A stretch of 35,477 nucleotides of DNA from DASQUK01 sp046723645 (lineage in GTDB: Bacteria > Actinomycetota > Acidimicrobiia > Acidimicrobiales > VFJN01): positions 1-35,477 of the forward strand of contig JBKOUY010000007.1 in NCBI GenBank assembly GCA_046723645.1. The letters are read 5' to 3'. This document shows, one piece after another, positions 8,406 through 17,683 of this stretch. Below the pieces are notes generated by a model, which ran no database searches, had not been told where the DNA came from, and saw nothing but the letters and a program-made list of their open reading frames with translations. A program made the translations under genes and the position numbers. Numbering within the stretch: the stretch's first letter is position 1; each line of letters opens with the position of its first letter.

Positions 8406-9116
8406 ATGGCCGCAGCGCCCCCGTCCTACCCACCCGTCGTCACGCTCGACGACGTCGCACGTGGAGAGTTCCTGGTCCGCGTCTACCAGCACCTGCTGGC
8501 GGCGCTGCTGGCATTCCTGGCGTTCGAGGCCCTGCTGATCAACCTCGGGGCGGCCGAGTCGCTCTACGACCTGGTCCTCGGCAGCGGCGGCCGCTGGATC
8601 CTGCTGCTCGGCGGGTTCATGGTGGTGAGCTGGCTGGCCACGAGCGCTGCGCACGACATCCTCAACCCGTCGCGCCAGTACGCCGGACTGTTCGGGCTGG
8701 CGGCCGCCGAGGCCGTGATCTTCGCACCCTTCCTGCACTACATCTTCGAGGTCCAGGGCGACGGCAGCAGCACCGTGCTGGCCGCCGCCGTCATCACCGG
8801 GCTCGGGTTCGCGGGGCTCAGCGCGGTCGCGCTGGTGACGCGTGCCGACCTCTCCTTCCTGCGCCCGATCCTGCTGTGGGCGGGCGTGTGCGCGCTGGTG
8901 CTCATCGCCGGGGCGCTGCTCTTCGGCCTCGACCTCGGCGTGTGGTTCTCGGTCGCGATGATCGGCCTGGCCGGCGGCTCGATCCTCTACCAGACGCAGA
9001 CGATCCTCAGGCGCTACCCGGAGCAGGCGTACGTCGGCGCCGCGGTGCAGTTGTTCGCGTCGGTGATGCTGCTGTTCTGGTACGTCCTTCGCCTGCTGGG
9101 CCAGGTCCGCCGCTGA
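8406..9116 (+). CDS. Bax inhibitor-1 / YccA family membrane protein
   Basis: The 236-residue polytopic protein has about seven hydrophobic segments. The start of the membrane domain, EFLVRVYQHLLAALLAFLAFEALL, and the end, ILYQTQTILRRYPEQAYVGAAVQLFASVMLLFWYVLRLL, match the Bax inhibitor-1 family. The ending resembles the conserved second-last loop that precedes a helix rich in phenylalanine and leucine. Bacterial members are pH-sensitive calcium-leak or protease-modulating proteins of the inner membrane, and which applies here is unknown. The start is supported by GGAGG at 8397-8401 just ahead of the ATG. It diverges from the ABC ATPase gene (about 170 bases between starts) and is followed after 13 bases by the histidine phosphatase gene, probably in one transcript. 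Confidence 0.82.
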   Translation: MAAAPPSYPPVVTLDDVARGEFLVRVYQHLLAALLAFLAFEALLINLGAAESLYDLVLGSGGRWILLLGGFMVVSWLATSAAHDILNPSRQYAGLFGLAAAEAVIFAPFLHYIFEVQGDGSSTVLAAAVITGLGFAGLSAVALVTRADLSFLRPILLWAGVCALVLIAGALLFGLDLGVWFSVAMIGLAGGSILYQTQTILRRYPEQAYVGAAVQLFASVMLLFWYVLRLLGQVRR

Positions 9117-9129
9117 GCGGGCGACCTGC

Positions 9130-9849
9130 ATGAGCGCACCGGGAACCGAGGACTCACCCGACGCCAGCACCTACCGACAGCTTCGCTTCCGCCGTCCACC
9201 GGGTGCCTGCGAGCTGCTGCTGGTGCGCCACGGCGAATCCGCCCCGGCCCGCGAGGGCGACCCCTTCCCGCTCGTGAACGGGCACGGCGACCCGCCGCTC
9301 GACCCGGTCGGCCACGACCAGGCCGAGCGGGTGGCGGATCGGCTGGCGCACGAGCCGATCACGGCCATCTACGTGTCCAACCTGCGGAGGACCGCCGAGA
9401 CGGCCGCGCCACTCGCGGCGCGGCTCGGGCTCGAGCCGCGCATCGATCCCGACCTCCGGGAGGTCTACCTGGGCGAGTGGGAGGGTGGGTCGTTCCGCAA
9501 GCACGTGGTCGAGGGCCATCCCGTGGCACAGCGGATGTACGCGGAGCAGCGCTGGGACGTCATCCCTGGCGCCGAACCGGGCGAGGCGTTCGCCGCCCGG
9601 GTGCGCGGCGCGATCGAGCGCATCGCCGCCGCCCACCCGGACGAGACGGTGGCGGTCGTGTCCCACGGCGGCGTCATCGGTCAGGTCCTGGCCGAGGCCA
9701 CCGGAGCGAGGGCGTTCGCGTTCACCGGCTCCGACAACGCCGCGGTATCCCACGTCGTCGTCACCGACGACCGCTGGGTCATTCGCCGCTACAACGACAC
9801 GGCGCACCTGGGCCTGGCATTCACGACTGCCCCCGAGCCGCTGACCTGA
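9130..9849 (+). CDS. Histidine phosphatase family protein (phosphoglycerate-mutase-like)
   Basis: The 239-residue protein belongs to the branch-1 histidine phosphatases. The phosphorylated histidine lies in LLLVRHGES at residues 30-37 (Arg33, His34, Gly35). A second pocket arginine is in YVSNLRRTAETAAPLA, an acidic acceptor is in REVYLGEWEGG, and the second histidine is in VVSHGGVIGQVL. Such enzymes include SixA-like protein phosphatases, cobalamin-pathway CobC and general phosphomonoesterases, and the substrate here cannot be assigned. About 25 residues precede the core, more than in the shortest members. It lies 13 bases downstream of the Bax inhibitor-1 gene on the same strand. Confidence 0.88.
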   Translation: MSAPGTEDSPDASTYRQLRFRRPPGACELLLVRHGESAPAREGDPFPLVNGHGDPPLDPVGHDQAERVADRLAHEPITAIYVSNLRRTAETAAPLAARLGLEPRIDPDLREVYLGEWEGGSFRKHVVEGHPVAQRMYAEQRWDVIPGAEPGEAFAARVRGAIERIAAAHPDETVAVVSHGGVIGQVLAEATGARAFAFTGSDNAAVSHVVVTDDRWVIRRYNDTAHLGLAFTTAPEPLT

Positions 9850-9870
9850 CCGTGGTGGCGGCAGCCACGG
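9850..9870 (+). terminator. Possible weak transcription terminator hairpin
   Basis: Immediately after the stop of the histidine phosphatase gene, CCGTGG (9850-9855) pairs with CCACGG (9865-9870) around a nine-base loop. The stem is short and no T-run follows, so this is only a candidate. It lies in the 97-base gap between two convergent genes, where a terminator is expected. Confidence 0.3.
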
Positions 9871-9946
9871 GGTCACTTCTGGGATCGAATGAGTTGCTGA
9901 GCAACCAGAACGGCCAGGAACCGAAGCGGCTCAGGACCCGCACGCG

Positions 9947-10405
9947 TCAGCCGCCGCGGCGCAACGGCTCGAGCGCGTCGATGTAGTCGGCGAGGCGCAA
10001 CGCCACCTGCACCGGGAGATCGGGATCGTCGAGGTCGGGATCGGGCCAGGCCTCGGAGACGCGGCGCCAGGCGGGGAAGTGGCCGAGGAACGCGCCGGCG
10101 ACGGCGTCGGCGCCCAGGGTCGCCCGCCACCGGTCCTGGCCCGCCATCAGGCGTGCGATCGCCGCCTCGTTGTCGGCCGGGTCCGGATGCTCGGCGTGGA
10201 ACCCGATCTCCAGCGCGGACACGGTGGCGCCGTCGACGCCGTCGGGTGCGATCAGCTGGGCCTCGTAGTGCTCACGTGTGGGCCGCTCGGCGCCGAACCA
10301 GGCCTTGAGGCCCCACCGGTGGGCCTTGTGGCGCACGTCCACGAGCTCGTCCCCGACCAGGCCCCGGACCGCCTCCGCCACCTCATCGAAGAACCCGAGC
10401 TCCAC
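9947..10405 (-). CDS. Conserved-looking protein of unknown function
   Basis: I do not recognise a family for this 152-residue protein. It is soluble, acidic and rich in tryptophan, with no signal peptide or membrane segment. It opens with a helix (MELGFFDEVAEAVRGLVG), followed by KAHRWGLKAWFG, a strand (ATVSALEIGFHAEHPD), and helices (NEAAIARLMAGQDRWRATLG and GHFPAWRRVSEAWP). It ends in a helix rich in alanine and leucine. Codon use is strongly GC3-rich and the amino acid mix is protein-like in this frame only, which supports a real gene. It starts with GTG and has no operon partner. It lies between the convergent histidine phosphatase gene and the end of the sugar transporter operon. Confidence 0.65.
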   Translation of the reverse strand: MELGFFDEVAEAVRGLVGDELVDVRHKAHRWGLKAWFGAERPTREHYEAQLIAPDGVDGATVSALEIGFHAEHPDPADNEAAIARLMAGQDRWRATLGADAVAGAFLGHFPAWRRVSEAWPDPDLDDPDLPVQVALRLADYIDALEPLRRGG

Positions 10406-10476
10406 GACACCAGCATGGCCGGCGCCGGCGCCGGGGGCGGTGCGAATCCCCGACGCCGGCGGTCCGGGTGGAGGGG

Positions 10477-11511
10477 CTACTCGAAGCAGAGGTCCCGCAG
10501 GTCGTCGACGTTGTCCGGGTTCACCTCGGTCGGCGGCACGACGATCTGGGACGGAACCTCGGGCTCGATCAGGTCCGAGAACCCGCGGCCCTGCGCGATC
10601 AGCCGGGCCATGTTGACCGCCGACCCGGCCATGGTCGGGCTATAGAGGTACGTCGCCGCGTACAGGCCCCCGGCCTCGATGCGGTCGAAGGCAGCACACG
10701 AGCCGCCGGCCCCGGTGAGGATCATCTCGTCCTCACGGCCCGCGTTCTCGATCGCCGCCACGACGCCCTCGGCCATGTCGTCGTCATGGGTGTACACGGC
10801 GTCGATGTCGTCGTTGGCCTGGAGGATGGCCTCCATGACCTCGAGACCCATGTCGGGCAGGAAGTCCGCCGGCTGTTGGGCGACGATGTTGATGCCGTCG
10901 CCGCACAGCTCCTCGATCGTGTCGGCGAAGCCCTGCGTGCGGTCGGTCGTGACCGAGATGCCGGCGATGCCCTGGATCTCGACCACGTTGCCCTCGCAGT
11001 CGAGCTGCGAGGCGATGTACTCGGCCGCCTTGACGCCGATCTCGTAGTTGTCGCCAAGGATCGTGGCGCGCGCCGCGTCCGGGCTGGCGAAGAGCCGGTC
11101 GACGTTGATCACCGGGATGCCCGCCTCCATCGCCTGCTCGGCGACCGGGGTCAGCTGCTCGCCGTCGTATGGAAGGACCACGAGTGCGTCGGGCTCATCG
11201 TTGATCAGCGTCTGGATCTGGGATGCCTGGCTGTCGGCGTCGGCGGCCTCGACCAACCTGAACTCGACGTCGTCCCACTGGTCCGCGGCCTCCTGCGCCT
11301 TGGCGGCGATCTGGCCGAGCCAGCCGTGGTCGGTGGGGGGCACGCTGGCGGCGATCGTCACGGTTTCGCCTGTCTCGCTGCTCTCGGAGCCGGAGTCGGC
11401 CTCGGTGCCGTCGCCTGCGCCGGCGCTGTCGCCGTCGTCGTCGTCGGAGCAGGCCGCGGCCACGAGGGCCAGCGCCGCCACCCCAGTGATCAGCTGTCGT
11501 GTGAGTGACAT
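10477..11511 (-). CDS. Sugar ABC transporter substrate-binding lipoprotein (RbsB-like)
   Basis: This is the extracellular binding component of a carbohydrate importer, 344 residues. The N-terminus is a lipoprotein signal (LALVAAAC) with the lipidated cysteine at residue 21, followed by an Asp/Ser/Gly-rich flexible linker (22-50). The mature part is a two-domain periplasmic-binding protein of the type-1 (RbsB/XylF) class: TIAASVPPTDHGWLGQIAAKAQE, IQTLINDEPDALVVLPYDG, AGIPVINVDR and DAVYTHDDDMAEGVV are all family landmarks. The ligand is unknown, probably a monosaccharide or polyol. GGAGGGG lies nine bases ahead of the ATG. It is the last gene of the operon, with a 105-base gap after the permease gene, long enough for independent control of its level. 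Confidence 0.93.
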   Translation of the reverse strand: MSLTRQLITGVAALALVAAACSDDDDGDSAGAGDGTEADSGSESSETGETVTIAASVPPTDHGWLGQIAAKAQEAADQWDDVEFRLVEAADADSQASQIQTLINDEPDALVVLPYDGEQLTPVAEQAMEAGIPVINVDRLFASPDAARATILGDNYEIGVKAAEYIASQLDCEGNVVEIQGIAGISVTTDRTQGFADTIEELCGDGINIVAQQPADFLPDMGLEVMEAILQANDDIDAVYTHDDDMAEGVVAAIENAGREDEMILTGAGGSCAAFDRIEAGGLYAATYLYSPTMAGSAVNMARLIAQGRGFSDLIEPEVPSQIVVPPTEVNPDNVDDLRDLCFE

Positions 11512-11616
11512 GTCAACGTTCCCCTCCTGCTGGGTTGTGTTGGGTATCCGTTCGCGTGGCTCGATGGACCGGGGGCGAGCGACGTCGGGGCGCGCGACGT
11601 CACCCGAACGCCTGAC

Positions 11617-12629
11617 CTAGATGCGCTCGGGGCGCTGGATGAGGACCGCCCCGAGGATGATCGCCCCCTTCACGATCTGCTGCCATTCCGTGGCCAGATC
11701 GAGCTGGGTCAGAAGGTTGAACATGATGGCGAAGACCATCACCCCCAGGAACGTGCCGACGATCGTGGCGCGTCCCCCGGCGAGGCTCGTGCCCCCGATC
11801 ACCGCGGCGCCGATGGCGTCGAGCTCCAGGAGCTCGCCGGCGACCGGCGACGCACTTGCCAGGCGCCCGGAGAGCAGGACCGCCGCCAGCCCGGCCAGGA
11901 GGCCGCTCAAGCAATAGACGCTGAACACCACCCGGCGCACCGGGACCCCCGCGATGCGGGCGGCCTCGCGGTTGCCACCGGCGGCCACCACGTGGCGGCC
12001 GTACCGGGTGCGGTTCAGCAGGATCCAGCCGCCGATCGCGATGCCCGCGAAGATGACGATGGACACCGGGACGCCCACGATCTCCCCGGTGCCGAACCAG
12101 CGAACACCCTCGGAGCCGAGGAGGCTGATCGGGCTCTTGTCGCTCATCAACAGCGCGAGGCCCCGCGCCATGGCCAGCATCGCCAGCGTGGCGACGAACG
12201 GCACGACCTTGCCGTAGGCGATCGCCGTGCCGTTGACGATCCCCAGGCCGAGGCCGAAGCCAATCGCGCAGGCAACGAACGCCACGGCGCCGGAGTCGAC
12301 GACGAGACCGCCGGCGACGCCGGCGGCGGCGACCACCGAGCCGACGGACAGGTCGATGCCGGCGGTGGCGATCACGAAGGTCATGCCGATGGCCAGCACG
12401 CCGACGACGCTCGCCTGGGTCAGGATGGCGCGCATGTTGTCGGCGGTGGGGAACGTGTCGGGCTTGAGGATGGCGCCGATCACGATCAGGGCGATCACGA
12501 CCCCGACGAGCGTGTACTCCTGGAGCTTCACGCGTGAGGGCAGTGCCAGGCCCCCGATGCCTGGGGGCCGGCCCTCGCCGTCGATGCGCCCGGTGACGCC
12601 ACTGACCTGCTCCGCGGGGGATGTTGACA

Positions 12630-12630
<1 letters not shown>
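11617..12630 (-). CDS. Sugar ABC transporter permease (RbsC-like)
   Basis: This is the inner-membrane channel subunit of the sugar importer, 337 residues, with eight to ten predicted helices. The N-terminal 35 residues are cytoplasmic. The family's central region is clear: IGMTFVIATAGIDLSVGSVVAAAGVAGG, in which the IDLSVG turn is the RbsC hallmark. Later come FGTGEIVG, WILLNRTRYGRHVVAAGGNREAARIAGVPVRRV (the coupling helix that contacts the ATPase), and IGAAVIGGTSLAGGRATIVGTFLG. The ATG at 12630 shares a base with the stop codon of the ATPase gene (TGATG), which indicates translational coupling. Confidence 0.93.
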
Positions 12631-14192
<1,562 letters not shown>

Positions 14193-14194
14193 CC

Positions 14195-15115
14195 TCAGGC
14201 CACCAGGAGCGGGCGCAGCGTCCGGTGCGCGATCCGCAGTCCGATCTCGACCCGCTCCTCGGTCCCGCCCCACACCGGGTCCTCGTGCTCGACGGACAGC
14301 ACGCCGTCGAAGCCCCCTTCGTACAGCGCGTCGACCAGCCGCACCCAGTCGACCTGACCGAGCCCGGGCACCCGGTAGCGCCACCAGCCGACGTCCCACG
14401 GGTCGTCGCGGGCCACTGCCCTGCCCGGCCAGCCGTAGCGGTTGCGGGCGGCGGCGTCGACCTGGATGTCCTTGGCCTGGGCGTGGGGGATGCGGTCGAT
14501 GTAGGGCCGCAGCGCCTCGACCGGGTCGATTCCCATCCACACCAGGTGCGACGGGTCGTAGTTCAGGTACAGCCCGAGGTCGAACATCCACTCCCACAGC
14601 TCGGGCGAGTAGGCGAGGTTGCCGGGATAGCCGTCCGGGTGCCAGCCCTCCATGACACAGTTCTCGACGATGATCTTCACGCCCAGTTCGCCGGCGCGAT
14701 CGACCAGTGGACGGAAGACGGTCTCCGCCTCGCGCAGGTTGTCGGCCACCGGCTGTGTGGGATCCCGGCCTACGAATGTCCCGACGGTCGGACAGCCGAG
14801 CAGGGCCGCCGCTTCGATGCAGCGGAGGACGTGTTGGTTGATCGCAGCCCGCTCGGCCCTGTCCGGGTGGAGGTTGTTGTCGTAGAAGGCGAGGGACGAG
14901 AGCTCGAGCCGGTGTTTGGCGAAGAGCTCGCGGGTGGCGTCGGCCTCGGCGTCGCCGAACCGCTCGATCGCGAGGTGGGTGGCGGTGAAGGGCCGGTCAC
15001 CGAGGTCGGGCCAGGCGGCGACCTCCAGGGCCTCGTAGCCGTCGGCGGCGGCCCACTCGCAGAGCTGCGCCAGCGTGCGCTTGGGCAGGCAGGCGGTGAT
15101 GAACCCGAGCTTCAT
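14195..15115 (-). CDS. Sugar phosphate isomerase/epimerase family protein (TIM barrel, AP-endonuclease-2 type)
   Basis: The 306-residue TIM-barrel protein is of the xylose-isomerase-like class that includes IolE, IolI, epimerases and 3-keto-sugar eliminases. Probable metal ligands are Glu151 (KIIVEN), Asp187 and His190 (NYDPSH), His211 (HAQAKD) and Glu276 (LSVEHED). The N-terminus MKLGFITACLPKRTLAQLCEWAAADGYEALEV carries the first strand and helix of the barrel. The exact reaction is unknown; isomerisation, epimerisation or dehydration of the dehydrogenase product would fit. The gene overlaps the dehydrogenase stop by four bases (ATGA) and is two bases from the ATPase start, so it is embedded in the sugar operon. 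Confidence 0.9.
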   Translation of the reverse strand: MKLGFITACLPKRTLAQLCEWAAADGYEALEVAAWPDLGDRPFTATHLAIERFGDAEADATRELFAKHRLELSSLAFYDNNLHPDRAERAAINQHVLRCIEAAALLGCPTVGTFVGRDPTQPVADNLREAETVFRPLVDRAGELGVKIIVENCVMEGWHPDGYPGNLAYSPELWEWMFDLGLYLNYDPSHLVWMGIDPVEALRPYIDRIPHAQAKDIQVDAAARNRYGWPGRAVARDDPWDVGWWRYRVPGLGQVDWVRLVDALYEGGFDGVLSVEHEDPVWGGTEERVEIGLRIAHRTLRPLLVA

Positions 15116-16341
15116 GACACGTCCTCCCAGCGGCCGGTGCCTGTCGAGCGCAGCACGGCGGCGGTGATGTCGGCCGCCCGGGCGCCGTCGGCGAACGTGG
15201 GCAGGCCGTCGACGGCGGCCGCGCCCCCGCCGGACCGGATGGCCCGGTACGTGTCGGCGACGAACGCGTCGAAGCAGTCCTGGTAGCCCTGGGGATGGCC
15301 CGGCGGCAGAAGTGAGTAGCGCGCGGCCTCGGCGGCGAGGTGCGCGGGGTCTCGCGCCACGACCTCGGACGCCTCCCGGCCCCCGACCCACAGCGTTTCG
15401 GGCCGCTCCTGGTCGAAGCTCAGCGTGGCGTGGGCCCCGGCGATCTCGAACTGCAGCCGGTTCTTGCGCCCAGGCGAGACCTGGCTCACGACCAACGAGC
15501 CCGCCACCCCGGCACGGGTCCTGAACAGCACGACCACGATGTCCTCGGTCGTCACGGCGCGGCGCACGCCGTCGGGGCCCGCCCGCCCGTGGGTCTCGAA
15601 CGCGTGGCTGCCTCCGGCGCTCACGCGCTCGGGGATCGCGGTCACCGCCTCGGCGCTGACGGCGGCGAGCCGGTCGCCGGTGACGAACTCGACGAGGTCG
15701 CACCAGTGCGAACCGATGTCGGCGAACGCCCGCGACGGCCCACCCCGCTCGGGGTCGACCCGCCAGTTGTCGTCGTCCTCGGTGGCGAGCCAGTCCTGGA
15801 GGTAGCAGCCGTGGATGAGGCGGAGGGAGCCGACGGCACCCGAGGCGACTCGGGCCCGGGCCTCGCGCACCAGCGGGTAGAAGCGGTAGACGAAGGGAAC
15901 GGTCGCTACGACCCCGGCGGCGTCGGCGGTCCGGACCAACTCGGCCGCATGGGCGGCGTCCACCGCCAGCGGCTTCTCGCAGATCACGTGCTTGCCGGCG
16001 TCCAGGGCCGCGTGCGCGAGGGGGACGTGTAGGTCGTTCGGCGTGCAGATGTGCACGACGTCCACATCGGGCGCGGTGACCAGCGACTCGGCGTCGTCGA
16101 AGCCCCGCTCGGCGCCGAGCGCCTGGGCTGCCTCCTGGGCGCTCGGCGCCGACGAGGCGGCGACGCCGACCAGGTGGGCACCGGCGCGGCGGGCGGCGTG
16201 GGCGTGGACCGCGCCGATGAAGCCGGTCCCCGCCACCGCGACCCGCAGGGCCGGGCGGTGCCCGGCGACCGCGCCACCCGCAGGGCCGGGGCCGCTGGAC
16301 GTGCTCGGACCGCTCGCCAACTCCTCGGTCGCCCCCTCCAT
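15112..16341 (-). CDS. Gfo/Idh/MocA family NAD(P)-dependent oxidoreductase
   Basis: This is a sugar or polyol dehydrogenase of 409 residues. An N-terminal Rossmann domain contains VAVAGTGFIGAVHAHAA (GTGFIG at about 38-43), the HICTPNDLHVPLAHAAL segment and the catalytic-lysine motif CEKPLA (Lys123). The second half is the open beta-sheet substrate domain, with ADIGSHWCDLVEFVTG holding the conserved histidine. The first 30 residues are a Gly/Ser/Pro-rich extension. It is the first gene of the operon and presumably oxidises the imported sugar, or its product, before the isomerase acts. ATG at 16341 is taken as the start, with a GTG in frame at 16359. It diverges from the ROK repressor. Confidence 0.92.
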   Translation of the reverse strand: MEGATEELASGPSTSSGPGPAGGAVAGHRPALRVAVAGTGFIGAVHAHAARRAGAHLVGVAASSAPSAQEAAQALGAERGFDDAESLVTAPDVDVVHICTPNDLHVPLAHAALDAGKHVICEKPLAVDAAHAAELVRTADAAGVVATVPFVYRFYPLVREARARVASGAVGSLRLIHGCYLQDWLATEDDDNWRVDPERGGPSRAFADIGSHWCDLVEFVTGDRLAAVSAEAVTAIPERVSAGGSHAFETHGRAGPDGVRRAVTTEDIVVVLFRTRAGVAGSLVVSQVSPGRKNRLQFEIAGAHATLSFDQERPETLWVGGREASEVVARDPAHLAAEAARYSLLPPGHPQGYQDCFDAFVADTYRAIRSGGGAAAVDGLPTFADGARAADITAAVLRSTGTGRWEDVS

Positions 16342-16462
16342 GGTTGTGATGTTTGCCACACACTTATGTCGAGTGTCAATCAAAAGCTTCCGGCTGACAA
16401 ACCGAACATCGCAGGCTTGCGATGCTTTGACACCCTCAAGTCCCGCTGGTTCACTGACCGCC
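16342..16462. promoter_or_regulatory. Divergent promoter region of the sugar operon and the ROK regulator
   Basis: This 121-base gap is distinctly less GC-rich than its surroundings. TTGACA at 16427-16432 is followed after 17 bases by TTCACT at 16450-16455, and the GTG of the ROK gene lies seven bases later, the spacing of a leaderless transcript. On the minus strand a second TTGACA (complement of 16374-16379) is followed after 19 bases by AAACAT and, seven bases on, by the ATG of the dehydrogenase. The two -35 boxes form an outer inverted repeat GTGTCAA/TTGACAC (16373-16379 and 16427-16433). The -10 matches are imperfect, so the promoters are proposals. Confidence 0.45.
16407..16424. promoter_or_regulatory. 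Palindrome, candidate operator for the ROK repressor
   Basis: CATCGCA (16407-16413) and TGCGATG (16418-16424) form a perfect inverted repeat with a four-base spacer GGCT. It lies between the two facing promoters, immediately upstream of the TTGACA of the ROK gene, where a bound dimer could block both directions. ROK repressors bind such palindromes and are released by sugars. The link to this protein is inferred from position only. Confidence 0.5.
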
Positions 16463-17662
16463 GTGTCCGCGGTTCCGACGCGTCCTCCCCAGCCGGCGGT
16501 TCCGGCTGCGGGGGCGGGAGCGATCCTCGAACTCGTCCGCAGTGGTCGGGCCGCCACGCGGGCGGACCTGGCGGCCCTGACGGGGCTGGCCCGGTCGACT
16601 GTCGCCCAGCGCGTGGACGCCCTCCTGGCCATGCAGCTCCTCGTGGCCCGGGGCGACAGCCAGTCCACCGGTGGGCGCCCGCCCACCATGCTCGCCTTCA
16701 ACCACGAGGCCGGTGTGGTCCTCGCCGGCGACCTCGGAGCCACGCACTCCCGGGTCGCCGTGACCGACCTCGGTGGCGCGGTCCTGGCGCAGACCCGGCG
16801 AGACATCGCGATCGCCGAGGGCCCCGAGGCGGTGCTGTCGTGGCTCGAGTCGGCGTTTGACCGGCTGCTGGACGAGGTCGGTCGCAGCGCCGACGCGGTG
16901 CGGGGCGTCGGGGTGGGCCTGCCGGGCCCGGTCGAGTTCGCCACCGGACAGCCCGTGAACCCACCGATCATGCCCGGCTGGGACCGCTATCCGGTGGGCA
17001 GTCGGCTGGCCCAGCGCTACGGCGTTCCGGCCCTGGTGGACAACGACGTGAACATCATGGCGGTCGGCGAGCACTGGTCGAACTGGCGGGACGAGGCGTT
17101 CCTGCTGTTCGTCAAGATCGGCACCGGCATCGGGTCCGGGATCGTGGCCGGTGGCCACGTGCACCGCGGTGCCGACGGGGCCGCCGGCGACATCGGGCAC
17201 ATCCACGTGCCCGATCACGACGACATCATCTGCCGCTGTGGCAACCGCGGCTGCCTCGAGGCGTTCGCCGGCGGTGGCGCGATGGCGCTGCGGCTGCGCG
17301 AGCAAGGCCTGCCCACGCAGACCAGCCGCGACGTGGTCAGCCAGGTCCGGGCGGGCCGCCCCGAGGCTGTACAGCTGATCCGCGAGGCCGGGCGCACGGT
17401 CGGCGGGGTGCTGGCCACGTGCGTGAACATGCTCAACCCGGCGGTGATCGTGATCGGCGGCGACGTCGCCCGCGCCGACGAGCCACTCATGGCCGGGATC
17501 CGCGAGGTCGTGTACCGGCGCTCGCTGCCCCTGGCGACCGGGCGGCTGCGCATCGTGCGCAGCCAGCTCGACGACGGTGCCGGCGTGATCGGTGCCGCGG
17601 TCATGGTGCTCGAGGAGGTCCTCGCCCCGGCCGCAGTCGACGCCGCCCTCAGCGCCGGGTGA
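16463..17662 (+). CDS. ROK-family transcriptional regulator
   Basis: This is a sugar-responsive repressor of 399 residues. Residues 18-66 form a winged helix-turn-helix (ILELVRSGRAATRADLAALTGLARSTVAQRVDALL). Residues 85-390 form the ROK sugar-kinase-like domain, with the phosphate loop AGDLGATHSRVAVTDL, the VDNDVNIMAVGEHW segment and FVKIGTGIGSGIVAGG. The zinc site is intact: His246 in DIGH and three cysteines in CRCGNRGCLE (257-264). Because the VDNDVN aspartates are kept, sugar binding is likely, although kinase activity is not implied. The regulator diverges from the dehydrogenase-isomerase-ABC operon and is its probable repressor. The GTG at 16463 has no ribosome site but sits at leaderless distance from a promoter-like pair. 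Confidence 0.92.
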   Translation: MSAVPTRPPQPAVPAAGAGAILELVRSGRAATRADLAALTGLARSTVAQRVDALLAMQLLVARGDSQSTGGRPPTMLAFNHEAGVVLAGDLGATHSRVAVTDLGGAVLAQTRRDIAIAEGPEAVLSWLESAFDRLLDEVGRSADAVRGVGVGLPGPVEFATGQPVNPPIMPGWDRYPVGSRLAQRYGVPALVDNDVNIMAVGEHWSNWRDEAFLLFVKIGTGIGSGIVAGGHVHRGADGAAGDIGHIHVPDHDDIICRCGNRGCLEAFAGGGAMALRLREQGLPTQTSRDVVSQVRAGRPEAVQLIREAGRTVGGVLATCVNMLNPAVIVIGGDVARADEPLMAGIREVVYRRSLPLATGRLRIVRSQLDDGAGVIGAAVMVLEEVLAPAAVDAALSAG

Positions 17663-17683
17663 GGTCGATGAGCCCGCCGGCGG

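Noticed and set aside
9893..9905. Small hairpin GTTGC-TGA-GCAAC between convergent genes
   Set aside because: Five-base stem with no T-run; too weak to call a terminator.
11579..11601. Direct repeat GCGACGTC twice, 15 bases apart, between the permease and binding-protein genes
   Set aside because: Only two copies in GC-rich sequence with no clear role; chance is likely.
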